From contig BQJF01000001.1 of assembly GCA_021604565.1 (NCBI GenBank), forward strand, positions 62,001 to 126,000: a stretch of DNA of 64,000 nt, in the 5' to 3' direction. This document shows, in pieces, positions 16,084-26,114 of this stretch (position 1 is the first letter of the stretch; every line of letters begins with the position of its first letter). The notes under the pieces are model-generated. The model worked only from the letters and a program-made list of their open reading frames with translations, was not told the origin of the DNA and made no database searches. This stretch comes from Minwuia thermotolerans (GTDB lineage: Bacteria > Pseudomonadota > Alphaproteobacteria > Minwuiales > Minwuiaceae). The position numbers and the translations under genes were made by a program.

Positions 16084-18006
16084 ATGAGCGAGCAGCCGAC
16101 AGAACCGGATACGGAAGCCTCGGAAACTGACACCCCGGAAACGGAGGTCGCGGAGCCTGACGGCTTTGCCATCCTGACGGCGAAGCTGAAGTCCCTGCCG
16201 AGCAGTCCCGGTGTCTACCGGATGCTGAGCGAGAGTGGCGACGTGCTCTATGTCGGCAAGGCGCGGAACCTGAAGAACCGCGTCACCAGCTATACCCGCG
16301 CCCGCAGCCTGTCGATGCGGATCCTGCGCATGGTGCAGATGACCCGCGACCTGGAGATCATCTCGACCCATACGGAGGTCGAGGCGCTGCTGCTGGAAGC
16401 CAACCTGATCAAGCGGCTGAAACCGCGCTTCAACATCATCCTGCGCGACGACAAGTCGTTTCCCTACATCGAGGTCAATCTGGACCACGACTATCCCATG
16501 CTGGTGAAGCATCGGGGCAAGCGGGAGAAGGATCGGGAGTACTTCGGCCCCTTCGCCTCCGCCACCGCCGTCAACCACACGCTGACCGCGCTGCAGCGCG
16601 CCTTTCCGCTGCGCAGTTGCACCGACAGCGACTTCGAGAGCCGCCAGCGCCCCTGCCTGCAGTACCAGATCAAGCGCTGTCTGGCCCCCTGCGTCGGCGA
16701 GATCAGCCGCGAAGCCTATGCCGAGATGGTGCAGGAGGCACGGGACTTCCTGTCCGGGCGCAGCCAGAACCTGCGCGACGAACTGGGGGGCAAGATGCAG
16801 CAGGCGGCGGACGAACTGGCGTTCGAGGATGCCGCAATGTACCGCAACCGCATCTGGGCGCTGTCGCAGATCCAGAGCAAGCAGGGCGTGAACATCGACG
16901 GGCTGGAGGAGGCCGACGTGATCGCGGCGCACTCCGCCGGGGGCCAGACCTGCGTGCAGGTGTTCTTCTTCCGCGCCGGGCAGAACTTCGGCAATCGCGC
17001 CTATTACCCGACCCATACCAAGGACGACACGGTGGGCGAGATCCTGGCCGCCTTCATCGGCCAGTTCTACGACAGCCGCCCGGCGCCGAAACAGATCCTG
17101 CTGAGCCATGATGTCCCGTCCGACGAACTGATCGCGGAGGCGCTGGGCATCCACGCCGGACACAGGGTGCATCTGCTGCGCCCGCAGCGGGGTGGCAAGC
17201 GGGAACTCGTGGAGCAGGCGGTGCGCAACGCCGAGGAGGCACTGGGCCGCCGTCAGGCGGAAGGCGCGGCGCAGACGAAACTGCTGCAGGGCGTCGCTGA
17301 CCTGTTCGGTCTGCCGGAGCCGCCGCAGCGGATCGAGGTCTATGACAACAGCCACATCCAGGGCACCAATGCCGTGGGCGGCATGATCGTCGCCGGGCCG
17401 GAGGGGATGCGGAAGGCCGCCTATCGGACCTTCAACATCAAGTCGACCGAGATCACGCCGGGCGACGACTTCGGCATGATGCGGGAGGTCCTGACCCGCC
17501 GGTTCCAGCGCCTGAAGAAGGACAGTGCCGACGGCAAGGCGGAAGTTGCCGGTGAACGGCCCGATCTGGTCATCATCGACGGCGGGCTGGGCCAGCTCGG
17601 CGTGGTGGAGGAAGTCTTCGCCGAACTGGGGGTGGAAGGTGTCGGCCTGGTCTCCATCGCCAAGGGACCGGACCGCAACGCGGGGCGGGAACGCTTCTTC
17701 CTGCCCGGCAAGCCGCCCTTCGACCTGCCGGAGCGCGATCCCGTACTCTATTACCTGCAACGGCTGCGTGACGAGGCGCATCGCTTCGCCATCGGCACCC
17801 ACCGCAACCGCCGCTCGAAGCAGATCGGCCAGTCACCGCTGGACGAGATCCCCGGCATCGGCCCGCGCCGCAAGAAGGCCCTGCTACTGAAGTTCGGCTC
17901 CGCCAAGCAGATCGCCCGCGCCGGTCTGGCCGACCTGGAAAAGGTCGACGGCATCAGCCGCCAGATGGCGCAGCAGATCTACGACTTCTTCAACGCGGGG
18001 AGTTAG
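16084..18006 (+). CDS. uvrC: excinuclease ABC subunit C
   Basis: UvrC of 640 residues, making the dual incision in nucleotide excision repair with UvrB. Domains in order: GIY-YIG 3'-nuclease (GVYRM at 43-47, [11 protein letters not shown] at 56-66); a Cys-rich region ([13 protein letters not shown]); the UVR helical hairpin that binds UvrB ([17 protein letters not shown]); the RNase H-like 5'-nuclease ([19 protein letters not shown]); and a C-terminal double helix-hairpin-helix ([16 protein letters not shown] and following). The first 25 residues are an acidic Glu/Thr-rich extension, which is variable in the family. Confidence 0.98.
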   Translation: MSEQPTEPDTEASETDTPETEVAEPDGFAILTAKLKSLPSSPGVYRMLSESGDVLYVGKARNLKNRVTSYTRARSLSMRILRMVQMTRDLEIISTHTEVEALLLEANLIKRLKPRFNIILRDDKSFPYIEVNLDHDYPMLVKHRGKREKDREYFGPFASATAVNHTLTALQRAFPLRSCTDSDFESRQRPCLQYQIKRCLAPCVGEISREAYAEMVQEARDFLSGRSQNLRDELGGKMQQAADELAFEDAAMYRNRIWALSQIQSKQGVNIDGLEEADVIAAHSAGGQTCVQVFFFRAGQNFGNRAYYPTHTKDDTVGEILAAFIGQFYDSRPAPKQILLSHDVPSDELIAEALGIHAGHRVHLLRPQRGGKRELVEQAVRNAEEALGRRQAEGAAQTKLLQGVADLFGLPEPPQRIEVYDNSHIQGTNAVGGMIVAGPEGMRKAAYRTFNIKSTEITPGDDFGMMREVLTRRFQRLKKDSADGKAEVAGERPDLVIIDGGLGQLGVVEEVFAELGVEGVGLVSIAKGPDRNAGRERFFLPGKPPFDLPERDPVLYYLQRLRDEAHRFAIGTHRNRRSKQIGQSPLDEIPGIGPRRKKALLLKFGSAKQIARAGLADLEKVDGISRQMAQQIYDFFNAGS

Positions 18007-18029
18007 GGGTCCGAAGTTCAACGAAATCC

Positions 18030-19115
18030 CTACCCGACCGCCCGCGCCGCCTCCGCCACAAGTTCGTCGACCACCTGCGCCACAGACTTGCGTTCGTTGG
18101 AATAGGCGATGGACTGTCCGGCGGGGTGGTGCATCAGGGCTTCCACCTCATGCTCATCAATGGCGCCCAGCAGATCGCCGACCAGGATGTCCTGATAGGG
18201 CATCTTCAGTGCGGCGGGGGCGTTGGGGGATGACCATTCCTCCGACCAGGCACTGCGGATCTGGCGCAGCGTCTTGCCGGAATCGGCGCGGCTGATCACC
18301 GTGTCCTCGCTGCCCGCAGCCAGCAGCTTGGCGACGATCAGTTCGTGCAGCGCATGTTCATGCGTGGTCAGCCAGGACGTGCCTAGCCAGACCCCCTGCG
18401 CACCGAGTGCGAAGGACGCGGCGATGTGGCGGCCTGTCGCGACGCCACCGGCGGCCAGCACGGGGATATCGCCACAGGCGTCCACCACCTGCGGCACCAG
18501 CGAGAAGGTGCCGATCTGACCGGTATGGGCACCGGCGTCATAGCCCTGGGCGACGATGACCTCCGCCCCGTTGCGGATCGCAGCCTCTGCATGGCGCGGG
18601 CTGCCGACGAGCGCCATGGTGATCTTGCCATCAGACTTGGCGTGGGCCACGGCCTCCGCCGGGGCGCCGATCCCGCAGGCGAAGACGTTCACGTCGGAGG
18701 CCAGAACGGCGGCGATCTGCGCCTCCGCCACCTCGTCGGAGCGAAGGAAGCGGGAACGCATGCCGGGCTTCGTCGGCTTCGGCACGCTGTACCTGTCGTA
18801 GATCGACTGCACGAAGTCCTTGTGCTCCTCCGGCAGCTCGGCCTCGATCGCCGCCTTGTTGGCGGTCTTCGGCATGCCGCGCGGCAGCACAAGATCGATG
18901 CCGAAGGGCAGGTCCCCGATACGCTCGCGGATCAGCTTCAGCCCGGCCTCGATCTCGTCCGGTGTTTCGCGCGTGGCACCCCAGACCCCCATGCAGCCGG
19001 CCTTCGCCAGCGCGCAGACAACGTCAATGGAATGGGCGAAGCCGAAGATCGGGTGCTTCAGCCCCATGCGGCGGCCCAGCTCGGTCTGGATCAGGCTCTC
19101 GTCAGTCATCGCCAT
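18030..19115 (-). CDS. nitronate monooxygenase / 2-nitropropane dioxygenase-like flavoprotein
   Basis: FMN-dependent TIM-barrel protein of 361 residues. Seen: HPIFGFAHSIDV at the N terminus, EVIVAQGYDAGAHTG (conserved substrate- and FMN-contact loop with the His), and VLAAGGVATGRHIAA plus GAQGVWLGTSWL (FMN phosphate-binding loops). Members oxidise alkyl nitronates or reduce quinones. The 3' portion is longer than a minimal nitronate monooxygenase. It overlaps the upstream acyl-CoA synthetase by 14 bp and has AAGGGGAG before its ATG, so the two are co-transcribed. A role on a CoA or keto substrate rather than a nitronate is therefore plausible. Confidence 0.83.
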   Translation of the reverse strand: MAMTDESLIQTELGRRMGLKHPIFGFAHSIDVVCALAKAGCMGVWGATRETPDEIEAGLKLIRERIGDLPFGIDLVLPRGMPKTANKAAIEAELPEEHKDFVQSIYDRYSVPKPTKPGMRSRFLRSDEVAEAQIAAVLASDVNVFACGIGAPAEAVAHAKSDGKITMALVGSPRHAEAAIRNGAEVIVAQGYDAGAHTGQIGTFSLVPQVVDACGDIPVLAAGGVATGRHIAASFALGAQGVWLGTSWLTTHEHALHELIVAKLLAAGSEDTVISRADSGKTLRQIRSAWSEEWSSPNAPAALKMPYQDILVGDLLGAIDEHEVEALMHHPAGQSIAYSNERKSVAQVVDELVAEAARAVG

Positions 19116-21207
19116 TGCTCCCCTTCATCTCGACCACGGCATCCAGCGCCATCGCGCCCTGCCCTGCGGGAAGGACGACAAACGGATTGAGATCGACGGA
19201 TACCAGCCGCTCCCGATGGGCGGCGGCAAAGCGCGACAGCGCCGAAAGTGCCTCTGCCAGGGCGGGAATGTCCGCCGCCGGAGCGCCCCGGACACCATCC
19301 AGCATCGGACGGCCCCGGATCTCGTCGATCATGCGCAGGGCCTCGTCCGTGTCGAAGGGCGCGATGCGGAAGGTCACGTCCTTCAGCACCTCAACGAAGA
19401 TGCCGCCCAGCCCGAACATCACCGCCGGGCCGAAGATCGGGTCCACGTGCACGCCCAGGATGGTCTCGACGCCGCCGCTGATCATCGGCGCCAGCAGAAC
19501 GCCGTCGATCCGCGCCTCCGGAACCCGTGCGGCGACGCTGGCCAGCATGTCCTCTGCCGCCGCCTGCACGGCCTCGGCACTGGCCAGATTGAGGCGCACC
19601 CCGCCCACGTCGGTCTTGTGGATGATGTCGGGCGACAGGATCTTCATGACGACCGGGAAGCCCAGTTCAGCGGCCACGGTGGCTGCTTCCTGCGGCGTTG
19701 CGGCGGTGCGTGTCGGCATGGTCGGCACCCCGGCAGCCCCCAGCAGATCGAGCGCAGCAGCCTCCGTGAACGGTCCCGTACCCGGATCAGCCGCCGCAGC
19801 CACGTCCGGTGCCCAGGTGAAGGAGCGGCTGAATGCCCGGGTGAAATGCGCCCCCGCCGCCATGGCACGGGTGGCGTGCGTCGGTTCGCGGAAGGCCGGA
19901 ATCCCCTCCGCCTCGAACCGGTGCTGGGCTTCATCGCCCATCAGGCTGGCGACGGCAAACCGCTTCGTCGGGTAGGCATCCCGGAGCGCCGTCCACATGT
20001 CCAGGTTCGGCTGCACCAGATCGGGCTGGTTCAGCAGCGCACCTTGGAAGCCGATGACGGTGTCGTAGCTGCCCTCCTCCAGCACCAGACGCATGGCCTT
20101 CTCGAACAGGTCGGGCTGGTTGATGATCTGCCCGGTCACGTCCAGCGGATTGTTGACGCCGGCATAGGGGACCAGTTCCTTGAACTTCGCCTGCGTCGCC
20201 TCCGGCAGGGGTGTGACTTCCAGCCCGCGTGTCGCCGCATCATCGGCCATCAGGACCCCGACACCGCCGGAGACAGTGACCAGCGCCACCTCGTCACCCG
20301 CCGGGCGGCCACCGACGGCCAGCGCGGCACCAAGATCGAAGAATTCCTCGATGGCGTTCACGCGATGCACCCCGAACTGGCTGAACACGGCGTCATAGAT
20401 CTGGTCCGCACCGGCCAGCGCGGAGGTATGCGACGCGGCGGCCTTGGCCCCGGCCTCCGTCCGCCCGAGCTTCACGGCGACGACGGGCTTGCCCGCCTCC
20501 CGCGCGCGCGCCAGGGCGTCGAGCAGCGCCGGGCCGTCCCGCACACCCTCGATATAGAGCAGGATCACTTCGGTACCCGGATCGGACACCAGATAGTCCA
20601 GGCAGTCGGCGACGCCGATATCACTCTCGTTGCCCGTGGTCAGGACATGGCGGAACCCGACACCACGGTCACAGGCCATCATTGCCGAAAGACCGCCAAA
20701 GGCCCCTGACTGGCTGACCAGTCCGATACGGCCCGTCGGCATGTCACGGGCGAAGGCAGGATGGAAGCTGGCCGGCATGTTGTTGGCGAAGTTGGCGAAC
20801 CCCATGCAGTTGGGGCCATTCAGGCGCATGCCGGTTTCATGGGCGATGGCGGTCAGGCGCTTCTGGTCCGCGGCACCGGCCTCGCTCACTTCAGCAAAGC
20901 CACCGGCAAAGATCACGGCTCCGGCGACGTCCTTTTCCGCGCACTGGCGAATGACACCTTCCACGAGGTTGCCCGGCACGGCACAGATGGCGAGATCGAC
21001 CTGCCCCGGCACATCAAGCACGGACTGATACGCCTTCAGCCCCTGTATCTCGTCACGCTTCGGATTGATCGGATAGATCTCGCCCGTATAGCCCTGGGAC
21101 TTCAGCATGGCGACCGGCCGGCCACCGATACGCGTCGCATCGGCCGATGCGCCGATGATGGCGATCGAACGCGCCTCGAACATGCGTTTCAGATTGGCGT
21201 CAAGCAT
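19102..21207 (-). CDS. acetate--CoA ligase (ADP-forming) family acyl-CoA synthetase
   Basis: A 701-residue fusion of the alpha and beta parts of NDP-forming acyl-CoA synthetase. The N-terminal CoA-binding Rossmann domain starts with ARSIAIIGASADATRIGGRPV. The succinyl-CoA-synthetase-like domain contains GRIGLVSQSGAFG. The C-terminal third is ATP-grasp (FPVVMKILSPDIIHKTDVGGV, then VLLAPMISGGVETILGVHVDP). Such enzymes interconvert an acyl-CoA and the free acid with ATP synthesis or use. The gene overlaps and precedes the nitronate-monooxygenase-like gene. The acid used is not evident. Confidence 0.9.
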   Translation of the reverse strand: MLDANLKRMFEARSIAIIGASADATRIGGRPVAMLKSQGYTGEIYPINPKRDEIQGLKAYQSVLDVPGQVDLAICAVPGNLVEGVIRQCAEKDVAGAVIFAGGFAEVSEAGAADQKRLTAIAHETGMRLNGPNCMGFANFANNMPASFHPAFARDMPTGRIGLVSQSGAFGGLSAMMACDRGVGFRHVLTTGNESDIGVADCLDYLVSDPGTEVILLYIEGVRDGPALLDALARAREAGKPVVAVKLGRTEAGAKAAASHTSALAGADQIYDAVFSQFGVHRVNAIEEFFDLGAALAVGGRPAGDEVALVTVSGGVGVLMADDAATRGLEVTPLPEATQAKFKELVPYAGVNNPLDVTGQIINQPDLFEKAMRLVLEEGSYDTVIGFQGALLNQPDLVQPNLDMWTALRDAYPTKRFAVASLMGDEAQHRFEAEGIPAFREPTHATRAMAAGAHFTRAFSRSFTWAPDVAAAADPGTGPFTEAAALDLLGAAGVPTMPTRTAATPQEAATVAAELGFPVVMKILSPDIIHKTDVGGVRLNLASAEAVQAAAEDMLASVAARVPEARIDGVLLAPMISGGVETILGVHVDPIFGPAVMFGLGGIFVEVLKDVTFRIAPFDTDEALRMIDEIRGRPMLDGVRGAPAADIPALAEALSALSRFAAAHRERLVSVDLNPFVVLPAGQGAMALDAVVEMKGSNGDD

Positions 21208-21265
21208 GGGTTCCCCTCCCCAGGGTCACGAACGGCAGCAGTTCGGTTCTTGGTTGGTTGAAACA

Positions 21266-21297
21266 GAAGGGGCGCGGCGAACCGGCCACGCCCCTTC
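21266..21297 (-). terminator. strong stem-loop terminator after the TAXI-TRAP operon
   Basis: GAAGGGGCG at 21266-21274 pairs perfectly with CGCCCCTTC at 21289-21297, and inner GG/CC pairs add to the stem. On the minus strand it follows the binding-protein stop codon by about 24 bp and is followed by TGTTTC. It separates the transporter operon from the acyl-CoA synthetase gene downstream on the same strand. Confidence 0.75.
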
Positions 21298-21320
21298 CGG
21301 TTTCATGACGTCCGAGGCGC

Positions 21321-22349
21321 TTATTTCGCCTCAGGCGGAACCAGATGATCGGGAATGTCCCAACCCAGTTCCTTGTAGTAGCGGTAGGCGCCGATGTGCA
21401 GCGGGATGTTCATCTCCAGCAGCGCGGTTTCCCGGTTGATGACCTTCATCCACTCTGCGGTCTGATGGATCTCCGAAAGGTTCTCCCAGAAGACCTTCAT
21501 CATGTTGTAGGCCAGTTCGGCATCCATGTCCTTGTTGGTGCCGAGACCAACCCAGGAACCGACGGTGCGCACGGGCGCCTCGTTGACCTGATTGTCATAG
21601 ATCCCGTTCGGGATATCCACGATGGTCCGGCCCGGATAGGACAGGGCCTTCTTCACCGGTTCGGAACTGAACGCCTCGTCACTCAGGCCGATGATGCGGA
21701 TGGGAGAGACCAGCGCGAACTGCTGGATGGACGGGCTCGGCACCGTGGTCGGGCCGATATAGACGTCCATCTGGCGGTCCAGGAACGCGGTCTCGGCCGA
21801 CTTCCAGTCGAACTTCACGACATCGAAGTCCTTGCCCGGCTCCATGCCCGAGGCGCCTGCCACAAGTTGTGTCGCAACGGTCGTTGCCGCACCGGCGGGT
21901 GGGCCCAGAAAGACCTTCTTGCCCTTGAAGTCGGCAATCGACTTGATGCCGGAATCCTCATAGACGACGATGTGGTACGGGCCGAGCGGATAGTTGATGA
22001 ACCCGCGCAGGTTCTTGTTCAGCTCCGGTGCCGCATCGACCTTCTTGAACATGGCCGTCTGGGTCTGCATGAACTGGTTGATCGTCGGCGCGGTCAGGAA
22101 CAGGTCCACCTTGCCCTGAGCGGCATCCAGCGCCGACTTGGTCGCCGGCTTGCCGACGGAGACCTGGATCTCGATCGGCAGTTTCTTCTGGATCATCTGG
22201 GTAAAGGCGATCCCGAACTGGCCCGGTGTCGAGCCGGCGGGGAAGCCATCCATGGTCAGGAACGTCTTGTCCTGGGCCACGGCCCCGGTCGCAAGTCCGG
22301 CGGCCAGCGCGACGGCGGCGGCCCCCTTCATGACTGTTCTGCGGTTCAT
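21321..22349 (-). CDS. TAXI family TRAP transporter solute-binding protein
   Basis: Periplasmic binding protein of 342 residues. The N terminus MNRRTVMKGAAAVALAAG ends in AVAQ, a signal peptide with a twin-arginine look. AGSTPGQFGIAFTQMI is the ligand-binding N-lobe motif of TAXI proteins, and FKGKKVFLGPPAGAATTVATQLV matches the conserved hinge region. It hands substrate to the fused permease encoded 35 bp upstream. TAXI ligands known so far are mostly small organic acids such as glutamate; the neighbouring dioxygenase may process what is imported here. The terminator at 21266-21297 follows. Confidence 0.9.
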   Translation of the reverse strand: MNRRTVMKGAAAVALAAGLATGAVAQDKTFLTMDGFPAGSTPGQFGIAFTQMIQKKLPIEIQVSVGKPATKSALDAAQGKVDLFLTAPTINQFMQTQTAMFKKVDAAPELNKNLRGFINYPLGPYHIVVYEDSGIKSIADFKGKKVFLGPPAGAATTVATQLVAGASGMEPGKDFDVVKFDWKSAETAFLDRQMDVYIGPTTVPSPSIQQFALVSPIRIIGLSDEAFSSEPVKKALSYPGRTIVDIPNGIYDNQVNEAPVRTVGSWVGLGTNKDMDAELAYNMMKVFWENLSEIHQTAEWMKVINRETALLEMNIPLHIGAYRYYKELGWDIPDHLVPPEAK

Positions 22350-22384
22350 CCTTTTGTTTCCTCCCTATTTGGATTGGATGTTTC

Positions 22385-24367
22385 TCAGAGATTGGCGGAA
22401 GCGGATTGTGCCTCGGCCGCAAGGCGTCGGTTCTTCAGTGCCTCGATAACGATCAGTGCAATGCCCACAGCGACCGCGGCCACCTGCAGTTCCCACATCA
22501 CGATCAGCATCGCGAAGCCTGCAATCAGCCGAAGGAGCCGCGACCAGGCCGGCAGCCGGTTCATCTCGAACCCGCTCATCGCCGTGGTCAGCAACCAGAC
22601 ACCCAGACAGAGCCTGAACAGGATCCAGACAAAGTCACTGAAGCTGAAATCATCATATACCAGCAGCAGGCTCGGTTCGTAGACGAAGACGAAGGGGATG
22701 ATGAACCCGACCAGCGACAGCCGCAGCGCGGTGATGCCGGTCCGGATCGGTTCGCCGCCCGCAATGGGCGCGGCGGCCACCGCCGCCAGTGCCACGGGTG
22801 GCGTGATGGCCGAAAGCACACCGAAGTAGAACACGAATAGATGCACCGACAGGTCCGGCAGACCGAGCTTCTTCATCGCCAGACCCAGCACCAGCACGAC
22901 GATGAGGTACGCCGGAAGTGTCGGCATGCCCATGCCGAGCACGAGGCAGGACGCAGCAGCCAGCAGCAGGGCAACGAACAGGGTCTGCTCGCCCAGCAAC
23001 GCCACCTGGGTTGCGAACTTCAGGCCAAGACCGGTGAGTTCGAACACGCCGATCATGACGCCGATCGACCCGACAGCCATCATGATGCGGGAGCCTGCGA
23101 CGCCACCCTTGGCCAGAGCGACGATCAACTGCTTCGGGTCCGCCCGCAGCGCAGGGTTCAGCACGAAGGCGGAAACGATCGTCACGACGACGGCCCAGAA
23201 CCCGGCCATGCTGGGGGAACGCCCCATGCCGAGCGTGACGATGATCGCGAGCAGTGGCAGAAAGAACATCAGCGACTTCAGACCGTCGCCAGGCTCCATC
23301 TTCGGTCGTTCACCCTTGGCATAGGGCTTCAGCCCGATGCGCCGTGCCTCCTGCCCCGTCGCGATGAACAGGCTGGCGTAATACAACAGGGCGGGAACCA
23401 GCGCGGCAATGCAGATGGTCTGATAGGACTCGCCCGCCAGTTGGGTCATCAGGAACGCAGCCGCACCCATGACAGGCGGCATGAGCTGCCCGCCCGTGGA
23501 GGCCGCAGCCTCCACCGCGCCCGCAAACTCGGGCTTGAAGCCTCGCTTCTTGATCAACGGTATCGTCACCGCGCCCGTGCCGACGACATTGGCGGTCACA
23601 CTGCCTGACGACATGCCGAAGATGGATGAGGCGATGATGGCGGAATGCGCCGGCCCGCCACGGGTCCGGCTGGTCGCCGCAAGCGCCATCCGGATCATGA
23701 CATTGCCTGCGCCCGTGCCTTCCAGCAGTGCGCCGAAGACGATGAAGATGAAGACCAGCAGCACCACGATCCCGGTCGGAAAGCCGAAGACACCCTGCAG
23801 GCCGAACCAGATGATCTCCATGGTCAGTTCCAGGCTGAACCCGGAATGGCGGAAGAACCACGGCAGGTCCTGCCCGAACAGACAGTACAGCAGGCTCAAC
23901 CCACCCACGGCGGCCAGGATGAATCCGAATGTGCGGCGGGTAAACTCCAGCAAGGCGACAATGGCCATCAGGGCGGACCACTGGTCGAGCGTACTGAAGC
24001 TGACAATCAGGTTCTCGATGTCGTCGATCTTGTTCAGGAAGTTCAGGCAGGCAAAGCCCAGATTGGCCGCCAGAGCGAAATCGATCAGCCAGGCCAGCGT
24101 GCCGAGCGCCGCGCCACGGAACAGCTTCTGGTTCGCCAGCGGCGAGGTGAACACCACCACGACAGCGCAGAGAAACAGGGCACCGGCACGGATCATCTCC
24201 GGGTTCACGTACTGACCGTAGTAGGCGATGAAGATCGAATGGATGGCCAGGCCGACGGCAATGGTCAGCCCGATCCACTTCAGCGCCCGCACGAGCGGGT
24301 GGCCGGACACCGGAACCTCGCCGTCTTCCGGCGAAGGTGCCGGAACGGCCTCATCTGGATTGCTCAT
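22385..24367 (-). CDS. TRAP transporter permease, fused 4TM/12TM subunits
   Basis: Inner-membrane protein of 660 residues joining the small (DctQ-like, about residues 25-190) and large (DctM-like, about 190-600) permease parts, as usual for TAXI-type TRAP systems. Seen: GMSSGSVTANVVGTGAVTIPL and FAGAVEAAASTGGQLMPPVMGAAAF, the two conserved blocks of the large subunit's transport core. SAITPPVALAAVAAAPIAGG marks the second inverted repeat. Transport would be driven by Na+ or H+. It starts 9 bp after the dioxygenase stop, with GAGGGAAG before the ATG, and is part of the TetR-led operon. Confidence 0.92.
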   Translation of the reverse strand: MSNPDEAVPAPSPEDGEVPVSGHPLVRALKWIGLTIAVGLAIHSIFIAYYGQYVNPEMIRAGALFLCAVVVVFTSPLANQKLFRGAALGTLAWLIDFALAANLGFACLNFLNKIDDIENLIVSFSTLDQWSALMAIVALLEFTRRTFGFILAAVGGLSLLYCLFGQDLPWFFRHSGFSLELTMEIIWFGLQGVFGFPTGIVVLLVFIFIVFGALLEGTGAGNVMIRMALAATSRTRGGPAHSAIIASSIFGMSSGSVTANVVGTGAVTIPLIKKRGFKPEFAGAVEAAASTGGQLMPPVMGAAAFLMTQLAGESYQTICIAALVPALLYYASLFIATGQEARRIGLKPYAKGERPKMEPGDGLKSLMFFLPLLAIIVTLGMGRSPSMAGFWAVVVTIVSAFVLNPALRADPKQLIVALAKGGVAGSRIMMAVGSIGVMIGVFELTGLGLKFATQVALLGEQTLFVALLLAAASCLVLGMGMPTLPAYLIVVLVLGLAMKKLGLPDLSVHLFVFYFGVLSAITPPVALAAVAAAPIAGGEPIRTGITALRLSLVGFIIPFVFVYEPSLLLVYDDFSFSDFVWILFRLCLGVWLLTTAMSGFEMNRLPAWSRLLRLIAGFAMLIVMWELQVAAVAVGIALIVIEALKNRRLAAEAQSASANL

Positions 24368-24376
24368 GTGCTTCCC

Positions 24377-25225
24377 TCAGACCGGTCGGTCGCCGTTGAC
24401 CGTAACACGGTGCATTTCCCGTGTCGCATCGCCGTAGTCTGCAATGGCGTAGTGCTGCGTGCACCGGTTGTCCCAGAAAGCGACGGAGCCTTCCTCCCAC
24501 CGGAAACGGCAGGTGAACTCGGGCCGTTTCAGATGATCGAACAGGAACTCCAGGATCGCCTTGGATTCCTTGCCGGACACGCCGACCAGTTTCTGGGTGA
24601 AGATCGAATTGACGTAGAGCGCCTTCCGGCCCGTCACCGGATGCGTCCGGACCACCGGGTGCTCTGCCGGGGCCAGTGAATTGCGGTTCTCGTGGATTTC
24701 CTGCTTCCGACCGTCGGTGATCTGCTTGTCGTATGCCTTCTCGAAAGCGGCCCGGCCTGCCGTATTGAGCGCGGTCATGCCTTCCAGATAGCGTTTCATC
24801 TGCTCGGAGAGGGATTCATAGGCCGCGTACATGTTGGCCCACATGGTATCGCCACCATGGTCCGGGACCTGCCGTGCCAGCAGGATCGACCCCATCGGCG
24901 GTTCCTCCTGAAACGTCACGTCGGAGTGCCAGGCGTTCGCGGCGGACCGGTTTGCCTTCGAACTCTTCAGGATCAGCACTTCGGGATGATCATCCAGGCT
25001 GGGTGCGTAAGGGTGAACATGCAATGTCCCGAACTGGCGCGCGAAGGCCACATGCTCGCCCGGACTGACATGCTGATCCCGCAGGAAGATCACCTGATGC
25101 TCCATCAGCGCGTCATGCATCTCCTGAAACACCTGGTTGCCCATGGGCTCCGCCATGTTCACGCCCTCGATCTCGGCGCCCAGGGCACCCGCGATCGGCT
25201 TCACGTTGATCCGTTCGTATCCCAT
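24377..25225 (-). CDS. TauD/TfdA family 2-oxoglutarate-dependent dioxygenase
   Basis: Fe(II)/2-oxoglutarate dioxygenase of 282 residues. The triad is His100-x-Asp102 (WHSDVTF) and His258 (TQHYAIADY), with Arg269 or Arg273 (TREMHRV) to hold 2-oxoglutarate. Length and motifs match the taurine and 2,4-D dioxygenases. The position in a TAXI transporter operon suggests it hydroxylates the imported compound, for example a sulfonate, an aryloxy acid or an amino acid; this cannot be settled by sequence reading. The start at 25225 is supported by GGGGAGGAG. An upstream ATG without a ribosome site was discarded. Confidence 0.9.
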   Translation of the reverse strand: MGYERINVKPIAGALGAEIEGVNMAEPMGNQVFQEMHDALMEHQVIFLRDQHVSPGEHVAFARQFGTLHVHPYAPSLDDHPEVLILKSSKANRSAANAWHSDVTFQEEPPMGSILLARQVPDHGGDTMWANMYAAYESLSEQMKRYLEGMTALNTAGRAAFEKAYDKQITDGRKQEIHENRNSLAPAEHPVVRTHPVTGRKALYVNSIFTQKLVGVSGKESKAILEFLFDHLKRPEFTCRFRWEEGSVAFWDNRCTQHYAIADYGDATREMHRVTVNGDRPV

Positions 25226-25270
25226 GATTCTGGTCTCCTCCCCAGGATGCCCGGCTCTTCCTGCCACCGT

Positions 25271-25927
25271 TCAGGCGGCTTCACGCCCGGTTGTCTTCGC
25301 TTCATTTGATCTCAACGGCGCAGAGACGCCGCCCACCCACATGTCGATCAGAGTCTCGATCGCCCGCTGTATGTCGAAGGGCTTGCCCTGTGCCTCCATG
25401 CGCTTGCGGTGCGCGTCGATGTCGGCGAGAGCAAATGTTCCCGCTCGCATCATGATGATGAAACGCCGCCGCAGAACGCTCTCCGGAATTTCCGGCAGCA
25501 GCGTCTTGAGTATCTCGAATGACCGGCGCAATCCGCCATCGAGCCGACCGCGCACGAAATCATCGATATTGGCATCAGTCGACAGGAACATCTCGGTCAG
25601 GAACTTGATGTAATTGCCACCGCCGTCAGTCGAATTCAGCAACTCGGCCGTGGGCAGGGAAACGGCTTCCGCCACGCAGCGGACATCATTCAACCGGCCT
25701 TCCCGCCCCATTTGATCAAGCAGCTTCATCCGGTTGACATCAAGGGCGCGCATCCGCTTCTCGAAAATCGCCTCGATCAGGCCGTCACGCGATCCGAAAT
25801 GATAGTGCAGGGCAGAGGCATTCTTCTGCTTCGCCTCCCGCGTGATCTCACGCAGGGAAACCCCGTTGATGCCGCGCTCGCCCATCAATCGTTCAGCAGT
25901 CAGAAGCAGGCGTTCACGGGTGTCCAC
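25271..25927 (-). CDS. TetR family transcriptional regulator, operon leader
   Basis: Repressor of about 218 residues. The helix-turn-helix lies at about 4-55: TRERLLLTAERLMGERGINGVSLREITREA, then ASALHYHFGSRDGLIEAIFEKR, the recognition helix and following helix. The start is uncertain. No ATG lies near the domain, and I chose GTG at 25927 with GGGAA before it; the ATG at 26053 would add 42 residues across the operator and is unlikely. It precedes the dioxygenase by 45 bp on the same strand, so it controls its own transporter operon and perhaps the divergent acyl-CoA dehydrogenase. Confidence 0.85.
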   Translation of the reverse strand: MDTRERLLLTAERLMGERGINGVSLREITREAKQKNASALHYHFGSRDGLIEAIFEKRMRALDVNRMKLLDQMGREGRLNDVRCVAEAVSLPTAELLNSTDGGGNYIKFLTEMFLSTDANIDDFVRGRLDGGLRRSFEILKTLLPEIPESVLRRRFIIMMRAGTFALADIDAHRKRMEAQGKPFDIQRAIETLIDMWVGGVSAPLRSNEAKTTGREAA

Positions 25928-25980
25928 GTCGAAATTCCCAATGTTCCGGGCAAGGCCCTTGCCTTGCGTTCGCGCAAAAT

Positions 25981-25998
25981 CTAATACACATGCATTAG
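25981..25998. promoter_or_regulatory. putative operator of the TetR-led TAXI/dioxygenase operon
   Basis: Imperfect 18-bp palindrome of the form CTAATnCAnnTGnATTAG, with seven of nine base pairs symmetric. It lies 54 bp upstream of the regulator's GTG and 117 bp upstream of the divergent acyl-CoA dehydrogenase GTG, in a locally AT-rich stretch. The position fits autoregulation and possibly control of both directions. Binding is inferred. Confidence 0.6.
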
Positions 25999-26114
25999 TG
26001 TTGCAAGCGTGGTTTCGGCAGGATTGTCCGATGCGAACGCAAACGACCGCCAACCGCCACCTAACCTAGTGTCATTAATTCTGAAATTGAAGCCAAATCG
26101 TCGGGGAGGACGCC

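Noticed and set aside
15886-17802. Minus-strand open frame of about 638 codons opposite uvrC
   Set aside because: uvrC is certain. The antisense frame also crosses into the DUF1636 gene and has no motif.
25928-26053. ATG start of the second TetR gene 42 codons upstream
   Set aside because: It would place the palindromic operator inside the coding region and add a Cys-rich N terminus not seen in TetR proteins.
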